A stretch of DNA of 64,000 nt from Trichomonas vaginalis G3 (taxonomy: Eukaryota > Parabasalia > Trichomonadida > Trichomonadidae), in NCBI RefSeq assembly GCF_026262505.1, contig NC_067206.1, forward strand, positions 13,202,205 to 13,266,204, given 5' to 3'. The notes under the pieces are model-generated. The model did no database searches, was not told the origin of the DNA, and was given only the letters and a program-made list of their open reading frames with translations. A program made the position numbers and the translations under genes. Of this stretch, positions 1 through 9,094 are shown one piece after another; position 1 is the stretch's first letter, and the number at the start of each line of letters is the position of its first letter.

Positions 1-446
1 TTTTCTTTAGGCAAAATTTTTGCTTTTGATGCGCCAATTCTAGAGAAAATATTATATTTTTTGCATGAATCAAATGATATATTTTTGGAAAATATGTAAT
101 TCAAAAATCTATGCGGACTAACAACACATACATTTCCATTAGAATCTTTTGATAGTATTATGAGTCTGTTTGCGTATATTAATGATTGTGATTCTAGAAA
201 ACTAAAGAAAAATCTATTATCTGGCGTTTGGATACTTTGTATGAAGCATCTTGGCCCTTTAACTTTATATGATATGATAGAATTTTCGTCAGCGTCTAAA
301 TATCCAATTACACAAGAAGTACCTTTCCACTTTGAGCATTGATCAATATATTTAATCAATTCACCAAGCGAATCTCCTTCTTTTCCATCTCTTCTCCGTT
401 GAAAATGCGTTAGTTCTGGTTTGGGCAAAATATCAGATTTTTTCAT
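1..446 (-). CDS. Hypothetical host protein, C-terminus beyond the left edge
   Basis: An open frame of at least 148 codons runs from an ATG at 446 off the left edge. An in-frame stop lies about 80 bases upstream of this ATG, and TCATTT, which resembles the trichomonad initiator, lies about 20 bases before it; both favour this start. The protein starts MKKSDILPKPELTHF and contains a segment with GTSCVIGYLDADE and later SPHRFLNYIF. I recognise no family. No signal peptide or membrane segment is visible in the part seen. It is divergent from nothing and lies tail-away from the next gene on the same strand. Confidence 0.5.
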   Translation of the reverse strand, partial: MKKSDILPKPELTHFQRRRDGKEGDSLGELIKYIDQCSKWKGTSCVIGYLDADENSIISYKVKGPRCFIQSIQTPDNRFFFSFLESQSLIYANRLIILSKDSNGNVCVVSPHRFLNYIFSKNISFDSCKKYNIFSRIGASKAKILPKE

Positions 447-728
447 CAATAAAAATGAATCAAATGATTGAAGTACAGATATAAATAACACAGAATGTGA
501 ATGCTTCTTTGTAATTTTCAGAATATACAGAATAATCCTTTATTTAATTCTTCATTATGTGCCCAATATTGCAAAATTGGACATTTTTTGATTATATGAC
601 AATAAACTTTAGTGATTGGCTGATAAGAGTTTTTTCATAGAAATATCTTTCACTAAAAGTTTGATAGAAATATAATAATACAAATAGATTTAATGTTTAT
701 ACATTACAACATAATTTTAAATCAACAT

Positions 729-1877
729 TTACATTTCATCATCAACACGATCTTTGATAACGCTGCCAATTGCCAAAGATGAAGGTCTTTCCTCACGTTT
801 TTGCTCCTCTTCCTGCTCCTCTTCGCCTTTTGCATTATTATCCTTCTCATCTTGATTAATTTCTTTTTCTTGGGAATCTTCTCCTGTTTTTTCGTTATTT
901 TCTTGAGATTGATCGTTATTTTCGCCAGATGCCTGTTCTTCTTTATGTTCCTCCTCTTCTTCTTGGACTTGAATAAGAGATTCAGCTTCATTTTGCTTTT
1001 CAGAATTTCCTAAAGAATTAAATCTCTTTGAAGCTTCTTTAGCGAATTTATTAGCTGCCTCAACATTCTGGGCATCGAATGCTGTATGTGCAGCTTCTAA
1101 ATAGAACTCAGCAGTTTCAAGATTTTCATCATCCAAACAACCATCGACCATTGTCTTTTCTGCTGTAATGTAAAGATCGCATGCAGTATCTTCATGATTA
1201 TAACGAGCAATTTTTGCAGCAAGATAGTCTCGTCTGAATTTTAATGAAGATTTATCAATATCAAGGGATTTAGCTTCAGAAAGGGCTGCTTCTGCAGCTG
1301 ATACATTCTTCTTTCCTGATTCCTTGAGCTCAAAATGAGATTCTGCAAGTCCAACGAGCAATTCTGCTTTTGATTCGTTTGTAACTTCTGTATTTTTGGC
1401 AATTTGGCGACCATTTTGAAAATGACGGATTGCACTCTTTGGTCTTTCTGTATTTTGATAATAATTTCCGATAGCAACATGACTATTAACAACTTGTTGT
1501 GAAGATTCACCATAAACCATTGTTCTGAGGCATTTTTGCTTAACAAGTAAGTTAAAAAGTTCATCTCCTTCGACGTCATCAGTAATAAGTCCATCAATTT
1601 CCATTAGTTTTTCTTTTGGATCGCGAAGATCATCATCTTCTTCAGGATGATCTCTAAAATAGCGAACAGAGTATTTCTCATACGTTTCGCTTTGTGGTGT
1701 AATAGTCGAACAAATTTTTGGTGGCTTTGATAATCTAAATGTTGAATCGTCGAGTTTTGATTGAGTAAGTGTAGTTCTTTTTGTGGTATTTTTCATATCA
1801 TTGTTAGGTGATGAACTTCCTGTACTTCTCATTGTTTGACTACGACCTTGTGTGGCTGTAGGAGGGGCAGTAGACAT
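729..1877 (-). CDS. TPR protein resembling TTC23, acidic C-terminus
   Basis: A 382-residue protein. The first 60 residues are Ser/Thr-rich and probably disordered. Residues about 90-290 form helical repeats, including a stretch with YGESSQQVVNSHVAIGNYY followed by a repeat on sample-wise chain growth (SAIRHFQNG), which resembles the tetratricopeptide region of TTC23/TTC23L, proteins linked to the ciliary base in animals. Residues about 300-370 are Glu/Lys/Gln-rich and extremely acidic. The stop codon lies in TAAATG, so the TAAA that trichomonads use near polyadenylation overlaps the stop. TPR character is fairly clear; the TTC23 link and any flagellar role are inference. Confidence 0.65.
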   Translation of the reverse strand: MSTAPPTATQGRSQTMRSTGSSSPNNDMKNTTKRTTLTQSKLDDSTFRLSKPPKICSTITPQSETYEKYSVRYFRDHPEEDDDLRDPKEKLMEIDGLITDDVEGDELFNLLVKQKCLRTMVYGESSQQVVNSHVAIGNYYQNTERPKSAIRHFQNGRQIAKNTEVTNESKAELLVGLAESHFELKESGKKNVSAAEAALSEAKSLDIDKSSLKFRRDYLAAKIARYNHEDTACDLYITAEKTMVDGCLDDENLETAEFYLEAAHTAFDAQNVEAANKFAKEASKRFNSLGNSEKQNEAESLIQVQEEEEEHKEEQASGENNDQSQENNEKTGEDSQEKEINQDEKDNNAKGEEEQEEEQKREERPSSLAIGSVIKDRVDDEM

Positions 1878-2326
1878 CCGTTATTTTGATAATTCAAAAA
1901 AAAAAATAATAATAATTACCAAATTGAAACAAATATTTCACATATCATGCCTCTTTAATTTCAAAATTTCAAAATAAAATATCAGAATACCGAATTTTTT
2001 AAGCGATATTTAAAGAAAATTCAACTACAAAGACAAGCATTACTCCTCATTTCGGCAAGTATTTAATAGCGTAGCTTCTTATTTCTCAAAATCATAGTAG
2101 ATATTCAAATGTTAATTGCATTTCCTTTATAACGAACAACATAGCTATCTTCTCGAAATATTTGCATGCAACAGTAGATTCTATCATACTGATTCAGAAT
2201 TTTATGCCATAAAACGTAAGGGTAATTTGACAATCTATACATTCCAACAAAAAATAAGATTTATTCAATTAAAATACAATGTATAATATGCTCTGATGGT
2301 TTGCGACTTTATAAGAGCATATTCAA
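1878..2326. other. Intergenic host DNA
   Basis: About 450 AT-rich bases between two minus-strand genes. The right part would hold the 3' flank of the glycosyltransferase gene and the left part the promoter of the TPR gene; ATCAAAATAACGG just before the ATG at 1877 is a weak initiator candidate. No other structure seen. Confidence 0.5.
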
Positions 2327-3367
2327 TTAATTACGACTAATATTATATTTTGGATTCAGTGTACCAATCTTTCCATTAACCCACCAAGAGTTCTTTCCCT
2401 TACAAAGTGTCTTTAGATCTTTTTCTTTGTAAATTGTCTTATTTATATCCAAAATGAAATCTTTATCATACAAAAATCTAAGTCTTGGATCTTGTGGCGC
2501 TAAATCATGAATATCCAATTTAGATTTATAAAGATCCTTAGCCCATGGCATCTGTTTCTTACAGTAATGGGACCAAAATATGTAACTATAGTTTGTAAAT
2601 GGATAGCTGTTGAATTCCTGGTGAGAGAATGACTCATACTTATTCTTATATAGCTCCAGAGTATGGAAACAACTCGAGCAATGCGTTCCTAGGTATTGTT
2701 TGGTCACAAAATGACGAGTACTTCGCGAAGTTGATAATAGATATGAAGGAAGCTTATCGCTGTACTTGAATACTGCTGTGAATCCCCATGTGGTCTTAAC
2801 CATACTATTGTAATTGTGATTGTAGAAGCGATACTTTGTATTATAATAATCTTCAACGGGAGGGTTTTGAATCATGAACTCTATACCCGATATTGTTGGT
2901 ATTTCATCAATGTCTCCTGCAATTATGATATCCCCCTCTTTTGGATTCAAAGTTTTTACAAAATCTAACATACTGTTTCGCTGAATTTCTTCTCTTGCCC
3001 AATTGCTCATATTTGCTGAAAGATTAAGCTCAAATAAGTGTATCTTGTCGCCTAATGCTTGTATCTCTTTGTCGAATGGATAAAAAGAAACGTTATTCTT
3101 TCTTGATGAAAAAGTTAACGAAGCAGACACGACAACGAAATGATCTACATATGGTTGTAATCTCCATATTCGATTGTACAACATATGACTTTCGCTGTTA
3201 TAAAGAACGCAATCAAATATTTTTGAACGCTTTCCAATTTGGAATTTCAACTGGACAGCAGGGTTAAAATGGAACCTGATGAAGGACTTCAAGTACACAG
3301 CGACAATAATGAAGTTAACAGCGTTTAAAATCTTTGACTTTGCATAATTCATGAAATTTATGTTCAT
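2327..3367 (-). CDS. Glycosyltransferase family 17 (MGAT3-like), type II membrane protein
   Basis: Likely a Golgi beta-1,4-N-acetylglucosaminyltransferase-like enzyme acting on N-glycans. After a short cytoplasmic tail there is a hydrophobic anchor (NFIIVAVYL, about residues 17-26). The catalytic region opens with IFDCVLYNSE, continues with VDHFVVVSAS and holds the acidic motif GDIIIAGDIDEIP near residue 150, the DxD-like site typical of GT17. The tail has several Trp/His-rich segments usual for the family. I take the ATG at 3367; the frame is open about 12 codons further but without an ATG, and a second ATG follows five codons later. Family assignment is good; the exact acceptor is unknown. 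Confidence 0.75.
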   Translation of the reverse strand: MNINFMNYAKSKILNAVNFIIVAVYLKSFIRFHFNPAVQLKFQIGKRSKIFDCVLYNSESHMLYNRIWRLQPYVDHFVVVSASLTFSSRKNNVSFYPFDKEIQALGDKIHLFELNLSANMSNWAREEIQRNSMLDFVKTLNPKEGDIIIAGDIDEIPTISGIEFMIQNPPVEDYYNTKYRFYNHNYNSMVKTTWGFTAVFKYSDKLPSYLLSTSRSTRHFVTKQYLGTHCSSCFHTLELYKNKYESFSHQEFNSYPFTNYSYIFWSHYCKKQMPWAKDLYKSKLDIHDLAPQDPRLRFLYDKDFILDINKTIYKEKDLKTLCKGKNSWWVNGKIGTLNPKYNISRN

Positions 3368-3543
3368 AGAATTTTGAATCAACTCATAGAAACTTTGTCT
3401 CAAAATATGCGATCATTTTCCGGAATACTTTATTATAATGATAGAGATTTATATATGTATTTGCTTCAAAATAGGCGCTAAGAATATAAAATTAAGTAGA
3501 TATTGACTTAAAAAAAGTACTCCATCAATTTGCTTCACAAGGG

Positions 3544-4794
3544 ATGAATGATTCTCCTCCAAAAGCAGTCATAGTATATTGCATTTACTGCATTGTCTTC
3601 ATCCTTATATGGTTGTTGCCATATTTAACTGAATGCATCGGTATAACTGTTGCAGATCATCTACTTGTTCTTCCAAGCAACCAGAAATTCTTTGGAAGCT
3701 TTCCTAAAAAACACGTGGTCGGATCAAAGCATTTATTCTCAAAATGTCCGCTAAATCCTGACGATTTACTCATAGATTTCACAAAAATTCCGAATTTTGC
3801 ATCACACAACTCTCCACCAAGGGATATAATTACGAATGAACAAACAGTTCGTTATTCTTCAATAACTAATGCCACTTTTCATCACTTACGGAACTTATAC
3901 GTCGGAAGCAATTTATTAACTTCGAATGGCACCCATATTTTCAGAATTGGAAACGATGGATCAAGTTCTTACTGGTACCGCGATCAGCCTGGAATTGTCA
4001 TTGCTAACTACACTCATGTTTGCGCTATTGGAAACGTTTTTTCTTTTTATGGCCATTTCTTTGTTGACGTTGTTGCACCATTGATGTTCATCCCAGAAGA
4101 GTACAGAAACAAATCAATCATCATTATCAACAAATTGAAACCATACAAAATTGAAATTTTGACTCATTTAGGTTTTGAACGCAAAAGACTTGTAAATCTT
4201 CAACGGAATAACTGGATATACGCAGAGAATATATATACATTGACACCGCACCCAATATTTCGATATCCAGGAATTACATACAAAAATATTGGAGAAACTT
4301 TGAAGAAAGCATACGGCGTTGATAAATATAAGCTATGCTTGTATGTCGTCTCCAACAGAGCACCTTCTGAGATCAGAAAAATCAAAGATTTCTATTATTT
4401 GGTCACATGTATTAGAAAACAATTTCCAAATTATAGATGGGACATAATTCCTGATAAATTTAAGTCTTTCAAAGAGGTTGCACTCGTTTACGCCCAGATA
4501 AAGTTGATTTTCACCATAACAGGATCAAATCTCGTTAGAATCTTGTTCATGAACCCAGGATCTGTTGTGGTTTCGGCACAGCTGAACTTCAATGACTATA
4601 ATATGCAGGCAATGGCCCTGAGCAACGGTGTAAAGTACATTGCTTATTTCGATCCAAGGTATGACCACACACATCATGGTTACTTGGAGTTGGACCATAA
4701 AGACGTGATGAGAGTAATAAAGATCGGATTATATGCTGCTGTAAATGGCACAATTCCGAAGAATTCAACTGAATATCCTTATGTTAAGATGTGA
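3544..4794 (+). CDS. Glycosyltransferase family 61 (EOGT/DUF563-like), type II membrane protein
   Basis: A 416-residue protein with an N-terminal membrane anchor (VYCIYCIVFILIWLLPYL, about residues 11-28) followed by a lumenal region. The GT61 core is seen in FYGHFFVDVVAPLMF (about 165-180), VVSNRAPSEIRKI (about 268-280) and TGSNLVRILFMNPGSVVV (about 325-342), the last being the sugar-nucleotide-binding segment of the family. Several N-glycosylation sequons occur in the first 150 residues. It is divergent from the GT17 gene 176 bases away, so both may be secretory-pathway enzymes of surface glycan assembly. TCAATT and TTCACAA lie 10-25 bases before the ATG. Sugar and acceptor cannot be told. 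Confidence 0.75.
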   Translation: MNDSPPKAVIVYCIYCIVFILIWLLPYLTECIGITVADHLLVLPSNQKFFGSFPKKHVVGSKHLFSKCPLNPDDLLIDFTKIPNFASHNSPPRDIITNEQTVRYSSITNATFHHLRNLYVGSNLLTSNGTHIFRIGNDGSSSYWYRDQPGIVIANYTHVCAIGNVFSFYGHFFVDVVAPLMFIPEEYRNKSIIIINKLKPYKIEILTHLGFERKRLVNLQRNNWIYAENIYTLTPHPIFRYPGITYKNIGETLKKAYGVDKYKLCLYVVSNRAPSEIRKIKDFYYLVTCIRKQFPNYRWDIIPDKFKSFKEVALVYAQIKLIFTITGSNLVRILFMNPGSVVVSAQLNFNDYNMQAMALSNGVKYIAYFDPRYDHTHHGYLELDHKDVMRVIKIGLYAAVNGTIPKNSTEYPYVKM

Positions 4795-6086
4795 ATATTA
4801 GTTATATTTTGTTATTTAATAAAGATGTATCTTATGATTAACTTGTTGAACGTTCTTGAGAGATTCATATCTTAATAATCATTAAATCAGCTAATCTGAC
4901 ATGTTATTGAGCGTTCTTGAGAGACCTATATCTTGGTAAACGTGTGTATCCAATAAATCAGCTAATAGCGTAAGTTGTTTATAATTTAAGCCTTGCTTTT
5001 TTCTTTCTTTTATGAAATTGATCAAGTCAGGATTTTGCAAGTCGAAGAACCGCAATATATATACCACATATTTACATTAAACATACGGGTTTCGAGCATT
5101 ATATTAATAAATCTGATAATGAATGTTTAAATCATTATTTTATTCAATTATGAGAAAGGTCTCAAAAATTTCATAGAGTTATATCAATTCTGGTATCCTC
5201 CAATACCATCAATTCAATTTTTTTTGGGTCCCATTTTTTAATGAATTTGTAATGCCCAAAACAATTTGAAGTGATTGGTATTCCAATTAAGGGTTTCGTT
5301 TTGCTAAAATTGTCACTTTTATAGGGTAAAAAAGGGGGTTGGCGTCCTAAGGCGTCCTAGTGTAAATTTCTCAAAATTGTGATATTTACATCACATTTTT
5401 GAGAGGTTTATGGGCGTCCTAAGGGAAAATTGAATAGCTAGGGCGTCCCGAATTTTCATTCTAAGATTTAAATATATTATATACTTAAGTATAATACAAG
5501 CAATATAAAAATTAAATTTTTATTATGTTAACTTATAAGAAATTTTTTTGAATTATCGTTGATTTATTGTAATCTTTCCAGGCTATACTTTTGAAATCAA
5601 CTTTACCTGTCATACGCATTAATGTAGTAGATGTCCAGGTGTAGCTATTATATCCCAGCAATATTGGTATTTTATCATTGTAAGATATCAAAATGAAGCG
5701 TTTTTTCAGATATAATTTTTCGTAAATTTTTCAAAAATAAGATGGTAAAAAAGCCTCGACTTGCTCGAAAAATAACAATTTTTTACTTGTAAAAATAACC
5801 CTTTTACAGCATGGGCAGCTATTCAATCACTATTTCTTTTTCTAAAAGTATATTTTTCAAAAAAAATTAAGATCAAATTCGACAATTTCTTGATGAAAGC
5901 AAAAATATTACACATACTTCTCGATGCATGGGATAAAATATGCAATTATTCAATCAATTCGCATGATTTGAAAAAAAAATCTAAATTTGATAAAAATGTA
6001 GAAAATTTTTATTTTTAACTTGAGATTCGATTTTTTTGATCCAATTTGTGAATTTTTTTTGATCGGAATTTCAATTAATTTGTTGA
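4795..6086. other. Gene-free host DNA with short repeats
   Basis: About 1.3 kb very AT-rich sequence with no convincing gene on either strand. It begins with the 3' end of the GT61 gene (AATAAAG near 4818). It holds an imperfect direct repeat (4845-4975), several copies of GGCGTCCTA around 5340-5450, and runs of A and T. Some of it may be decayed repeats. Confidence 0.6.
4845..4975. repeat. Imperfect direct repeat, two units of about 60 bp
   Basis: GTTCTTGAGAGA followed by an ATATCTT segment and ending in AAATCAGCTAAT occurs twice in the same orientation. No function seen. Confidence 0.6.
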
Positions 6087-6351
6087 TCAAAAATGACCCC
6101 ACAATGTTTGATCATAAGTGAAGTCATCTTCATGGGTATTTAGAAATTCCAAGAGAAATTGCTTATTTCTCGCAGATGTAATATCTGAGAAAATCGAATT
6201 TAAATATTCATAGAAACCCAAATCATTCTCCGGTTCGAATAATTCATCTGTTGCTTTTTCTGTTTTTTCTATGAATTTTAATAATTTGATTAATAAATCT
6301 TCATCAGGAAGAATTATTGCTGCATTTGTGATAAAATTCCATATTGAGGTA
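6087..6351 (-). pseudogene. 3' part of a host gene split by element 1
   Basis: A minus-strand open frame of about 88 codons ending at a TGA at 6087-6089. It encodes an alpha-helical, charged segment (for example LPDEDLLIKLLKFIEKTEK and NKQFLLEFLNTHEDDF). It has no start of its own. Its upstream part lies at 30,089-30,703 on the other side of element 1: with one copy of the 5-bp duplication counted, the host frame reads on without interruption across the insertion site. I do not recognise the family. Confidence 0.8.
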
Positions 6352-6356
6352 ATATG
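6352..6356. repeat. Target-site duplication ATATG, left copy of element 1
   Basis: ATATG directly precedes the terminal AGGTCAGGTA here and directly follows the inverted terminal sequence at 30,089-30,093. Five to six bases is the usual Maverick/Polinton duplication. Confidence 0.85.
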
Positions 6357-6405
6357 AGGTCAGGTAAGTGGGGCTTCCAGGCGCGTTGCGCCCTCTAGCC
6401 CCGAA
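6357..6405. repeat. Left terminal inverted repeat of element 1
   Basis: Starts AGGTCAGGTA and matches 30,040-30,088 in reverse with about 10 differences over 49 bases. Both contain a short GC-rich hairpin: GGCGC-GTT-GCGCC at 6380-6392 here, GGGGC-TGC-GCCCC at the right end. The paired change keeps the stem. Confidence 0.8.
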
Positions 6406-6641
6406 GATGTTTAGTATAAATGAAGTTTTTATTCGGAAAATTGTTAGTCTTCTGGTGTGAATTCGGAGGACTCTTCTTGGATAGAGTCTTGTATTTCCTC
6501 CTCCATTGCTTCTGGGAAGAAGCCTTCTTCTGGGTCGAAAACATTATATAATGTGTCACTTTTCACAAATTATATATGTTTTCATGTTTTGTCACTTTTC
6601 TGTCACTTTTCAGGAAAAAACATTTTTATTATTATATATAA

Positions 6642-7469
6642 ATGAATTTTACAAAACCACCGTTACCCTTCTTTGGAAATAAGAGTAGATGTAAAGATAT
6701 TCTATTGAGAGAACTTAAGAAACTACCGAATGGTCTAACATTTGTAGATTTGTTCGGTGGAAGTTTCTATATATCCCATTTATGTCATACCGTATTTCCT
6801 GACTCAAAGATTATATGCAATGACTTCGACAACTATATGAACCGTCTCAAACATATTCCAGACACAAACAATATATTGAAAGAGTTAAAAGAAAAGATAC
6901 CTATAGGTAAGATGGAACGTATACCATTAGATAAGAAAAATATTGTGAGAGAGGTTTTGAAAAAAGCAGAATATATAGACTGGGATAGTATATCTGCTAG
7001 ACTATTATATAGTGGTTCTATAAGAGTTCATGACATTGAAACACTTATGTCAAAAGTTTTATATCTTAACTATACAAATGTTTTCAAAGAGAACATAGAA
7101 AAATATATTGAGGGTATAGAGTTTGTGAGATGTCATTGGACAGAGTTGTATGAAAAATATAAAGACAAGGAAAATATTTTCTTTATAGTGGACCCGCCGT
7201 TCTATAACACATGGGATTTTCAATACCAAGTAGACTGGACTTTGAGAGACTCTTTAGAAACTTTAGACGTTATACATAACCATCCATGCTTTTACTTTAC
7301 ATCCGATAAAAGTGGTTTGGAAACCGTTATGAGATGGTTAGAAGATATAAACGACTATGAGTTTAGATATGACAAGATAGAATATGAGAGAGGTCCTATA
7401 AACCGGAGAAAGTGTCACAATAAAGAAATTTTATTAATAAGTAAATGTGGTTTGAAATCGGATTGTTAG
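6642..7469 (+). CDS. D12-class DNA adenine-N6 methyltransferase
   Basis: A 275-residue protein. Residues 5-20 hold PPLPFFGNKSR, the AdoMet-entry segment of the D12 class; FVDLFGGSFYIS (about 34-45) is motif I; FFIVDPPFYNTWDF (about 180-193) is catalytic motif IV (DPPF for the usual DPPY). The length fits Dam/DpnM-like enzymes, whose usual target is GATC; the target here is inferred. The gene is the first of a plus-strand run, starts right after ATTATATATAA and overlaps the next small gene by 25 bases. It looks whole. Base use does not stand out from the neighbours. Confidence 0.85.
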   Translation: MNFTKPPLPFFGNKSRCKDILLRELKKLPNGLTFVDLFGGSFYISHLCHTVFPDSKIICNDFDNYMNRLKHIPDTNNILKELKEKIPIGKMERIPLDKKNIVREVLKKAEYIDWDSISARLLYSGSIRVHDIETLMSKVLYLNYTNVFKENIEKYIEGIEFVRCHWTELYEKYKDKENIFFIVDPPFYNTWDFQYQVDWTLRDSLETLDVIHNHPCFYFTSDKSGLETVMRWLEDINDYEFRYDKIEYERGPINRRKCHNKEILLISKCGLKSDC

Positions 7470-7576
7470 TTTTAGGTTTTTTCCATTGTGTCATTTATTT
7501 ATTTGACGTGGCAGAAAAGTACAGAGAATATGAAGATGAACCAATGCCTGCAAATGTTCAGTATATGTACTCGTAA
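7445..7576 (+). CDS. Small membrane protein, 43 residues
   Basis: An ATG inside the end of the methyltransferase gene opens a short frame with one clear membrane segment (WFEIGLLVLGFFHCVIYLF) followed by a charged tail (VAEKYREYEDEP). The tight overlap fits the compact packing of this element. No family recognised; possibly a virion or holin-like membrane protein, which is speculation. Confidence 0.45.
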   Translation: MWFEIGLLVLGFFHCVIYLFDVAEKYREYEDEPMPANVQYMYS

Positions 7577-7599
7577 GAGATATTTTTATCTAATATTAA

Positions 7600-7962
7600 A
7601 TGGACGCACAGAACTTAGCGAATGCACAGCAACCTGGACAACCAAACCCAGAGAATATTCCAAATGAAGTTAGAATACAAACTGCAATGGCAAACTATGG
7701 TCAAGTGCCAACAGATGTACAAATGCAAACTGCCATGTCAAATGACGCTGCGTTAGGTTTGCCACCATGGTATGCAAATATGAGATGGAAAGAGTTTTAT
7801 ACAAACCCTGAAGTGGGATATAAACAACTTTATGCAGATGACGCGAACACAGGAGTTGACCCAGAATATGTTTTCTACCAGAGGAGAAACAGAATGTATG
7901 AGCTCCAGTTAAAGAATGCTATGGAACTCAACAGGAAACGTAAGAGACTAGGCGGACATTAG
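7600..7962 (+). CDS. Unknown element protein, 120 residues
   Basis: The N-terminal half is Gln/Asn-rich with an internal duplication (QTAMANYGQVPTDVQ / QTAMSNDAALG). The C-terminal half holds PPWYANMRWKEFYTNPEVGY and ends in a basic helix (ELNRKRKRLGGH). It sits between the methyltransferase and other small virion-like genes and starts behind TTTTTATCTAATATTAA. Probably structural by position; no family recognised. Confidence 0.55.
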   Translation: MDAQNLANAQQPGQPNPENIPNEVRIQTAMANYGQVPTDVQMQTAMSNDAALGLPPWYANMRWKEFYTNPEVGYKQLYADDANTGVDPEYVFYQRRNRMYELQLKNAMELNRKRKRLGGH

Positions 7963-7980
7963 ATTTTTACATATAGTAAA

Positions 7981-8223
7981 ATGGGTTTCTTCAGTAGTAT
8001 TGGAAACTTCTTTCGAAATGTTGGAAGAGGTATATGGAATGGAATAAAATCTGTCGGAAGAGGAGTATGGAACGGTGTCAAAAATATTGGTAAAAGAGTA
8101 GGTCAGTTTGTTGGTATTATACATAAAGACCCTGAACCAGAAGAACAAGCTCCTGTTATACAACAGCCTGAACCTGCACCACAGTCTAGTTGGCAACCAA
8201 ATCCAACACCTCAACCGTATTAA
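7981..8223 (+). CDS. Small amphipathic repeat protein, virion-like
   Basis: An 80-residue protein. Residues 1-48 contain four related units (GNFFRNVGRGIWNGIKSVGR and so on) giving a Gly/Trp/basic amphipathic surface; residues 49-80 are Pro/Glu/Gln-rich and disordered. Such a basic, glycine-spaced amphipathic N-terminus recalls membrane-active or core minor capsid proteins (adenovirus pVI/pX type), but I see no proven homology. It starts 18 bases after the previous gene, with TTTTTACATATAGTAAA before the ATG. Confidence 0.5.
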   Translation: MGFFSSIGNFFRNVGRGIWNGIKSVGRGVWNGVKNIGKRVGQFVGIIHKDPEPEEQAPVIQQPEPAPQSSWQPNPTPQPY

Positions 8224-8227
8224 AAAA

Positions 8228-9076
8228 TTATATTTTTACCGTTCGATAGTAGTTGTATATGAAACTAAGTTCTAAGTAAAACGCATGGTATAATGGAATT
8301 ATTCTTTTTCTTCCATCTGTAGTAAACCATACTTGAAAGTCTGAAATACTTCCACTTGGTGGTTCGTATAACTTTGTAGGTTTTTCGTAAAAGTCATTTG
8401 CCAAGCATAAGAAAGAGTTTTGGGCGCCAGAAAATGAAGCATGAACAATAATAGCATCTTGGTCGAAAATATTTTCATATGTTCCATTAGGGTTTTCGAC
8501 TTCATAATAGTCCGGGTGTACTGGATATGCTGCAGGCTGATTTAACATCCTCATAAATCTATACCATGCCAAGTTGTTATATTTTGTAGAAATATAAACG
8601 TTTTCTCCAAGGTCTTCTATTTTATTGATTTTAACAGTTGCATTTTTCCTGTCATAAATAATATCGAGATGGTATTCTCCTTCGTCAATGTTATACTGGT
8701 TTGCATATTCAATATAGATATCGTTTATTTTTTCTTGAAAAGCTTGAAGAGTTGTTTCTAAGTTTATAAGCAAACTAACTTGTAAAAGTTTTCCCTGTTC
8801 AAATTTCTCATACATACGTTTTTCTTTGTTATAGTATCGAACTTCAAAACCGACCGTAAATGGGAAACCATGTATGGCTTCTGAAATGAACTTCATTCTA
8901 CGAAAGCCAATAGCTTTTGTGACAGATGGGTCTCTTAACCATCTTAATGGGTAGTCAAAACGATAGCCTTCATGCTTTACGGTATCTGTCTCAAACTTTT
9001 GACCGACATTAGTAAAAAGTTCATCTAATGGTTTAGTTGTAGCAACTCTAGAATTTTCTTTTTCTATTGGAAGCAT
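8228..9076 (-). CDS. Putative minor structural protein, PRxW family
   Basis: A 282-residue protein with no membrane segments, beta-rich in appearance. An N-terminal segment (DYPLRWLRDPSVTKAIGFRR) resembles EYPRHWVEYVGGEKAIEIRQ of the gene at 32,123-33,004 and PTDWIVNINEEKYIGI of the region at 47,675-48,494, so each Polinton here carries a member. The C-terminal half is rich in aromatic residues. It converges on the small virion-like genes and is divergent from the fibre 18 bases away (TTTTATCTATAATAAA). Looks whole. Family name is mine; the virion role is inference. Confidence 0.55.
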   Translation of the reverse strand: MLPIEKENSRVATTKPLDELFTNVGQKFETDTVKHEGYRFDYPLRWLRDPSVTKAIGFRRMKFISEAIHGFPFTVGFEVRYYNKEKRMYEKFEQGKLLQVSLLINLETTLQAFQEKINDIYIEYANQYNIDEGEYHLDIIYDRKNATVKINKIEDLGENVYISTKYNNLAWYRFMRMLNQPAAYPVHPDYYEVENPNGTYENIFDQDAIIVHASFSGAQNSFLCLANDFYEKPTKLYEPPSGSISDFQVWFTTDGRKRIIPLYHAFYLELSFIYNYYRTVKI

Positions 9077-9094
9077 ATTTTATCTATAATAAAA

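Noticed and set aside
6457-6645. 62-residue plus-strand open frame before the methyltransferase
   Set aside because: Composition is Ser-rich and unconvincing. The opposite strand has a short acidic frame ending SSEFTPED but without a good start, so I call neither.
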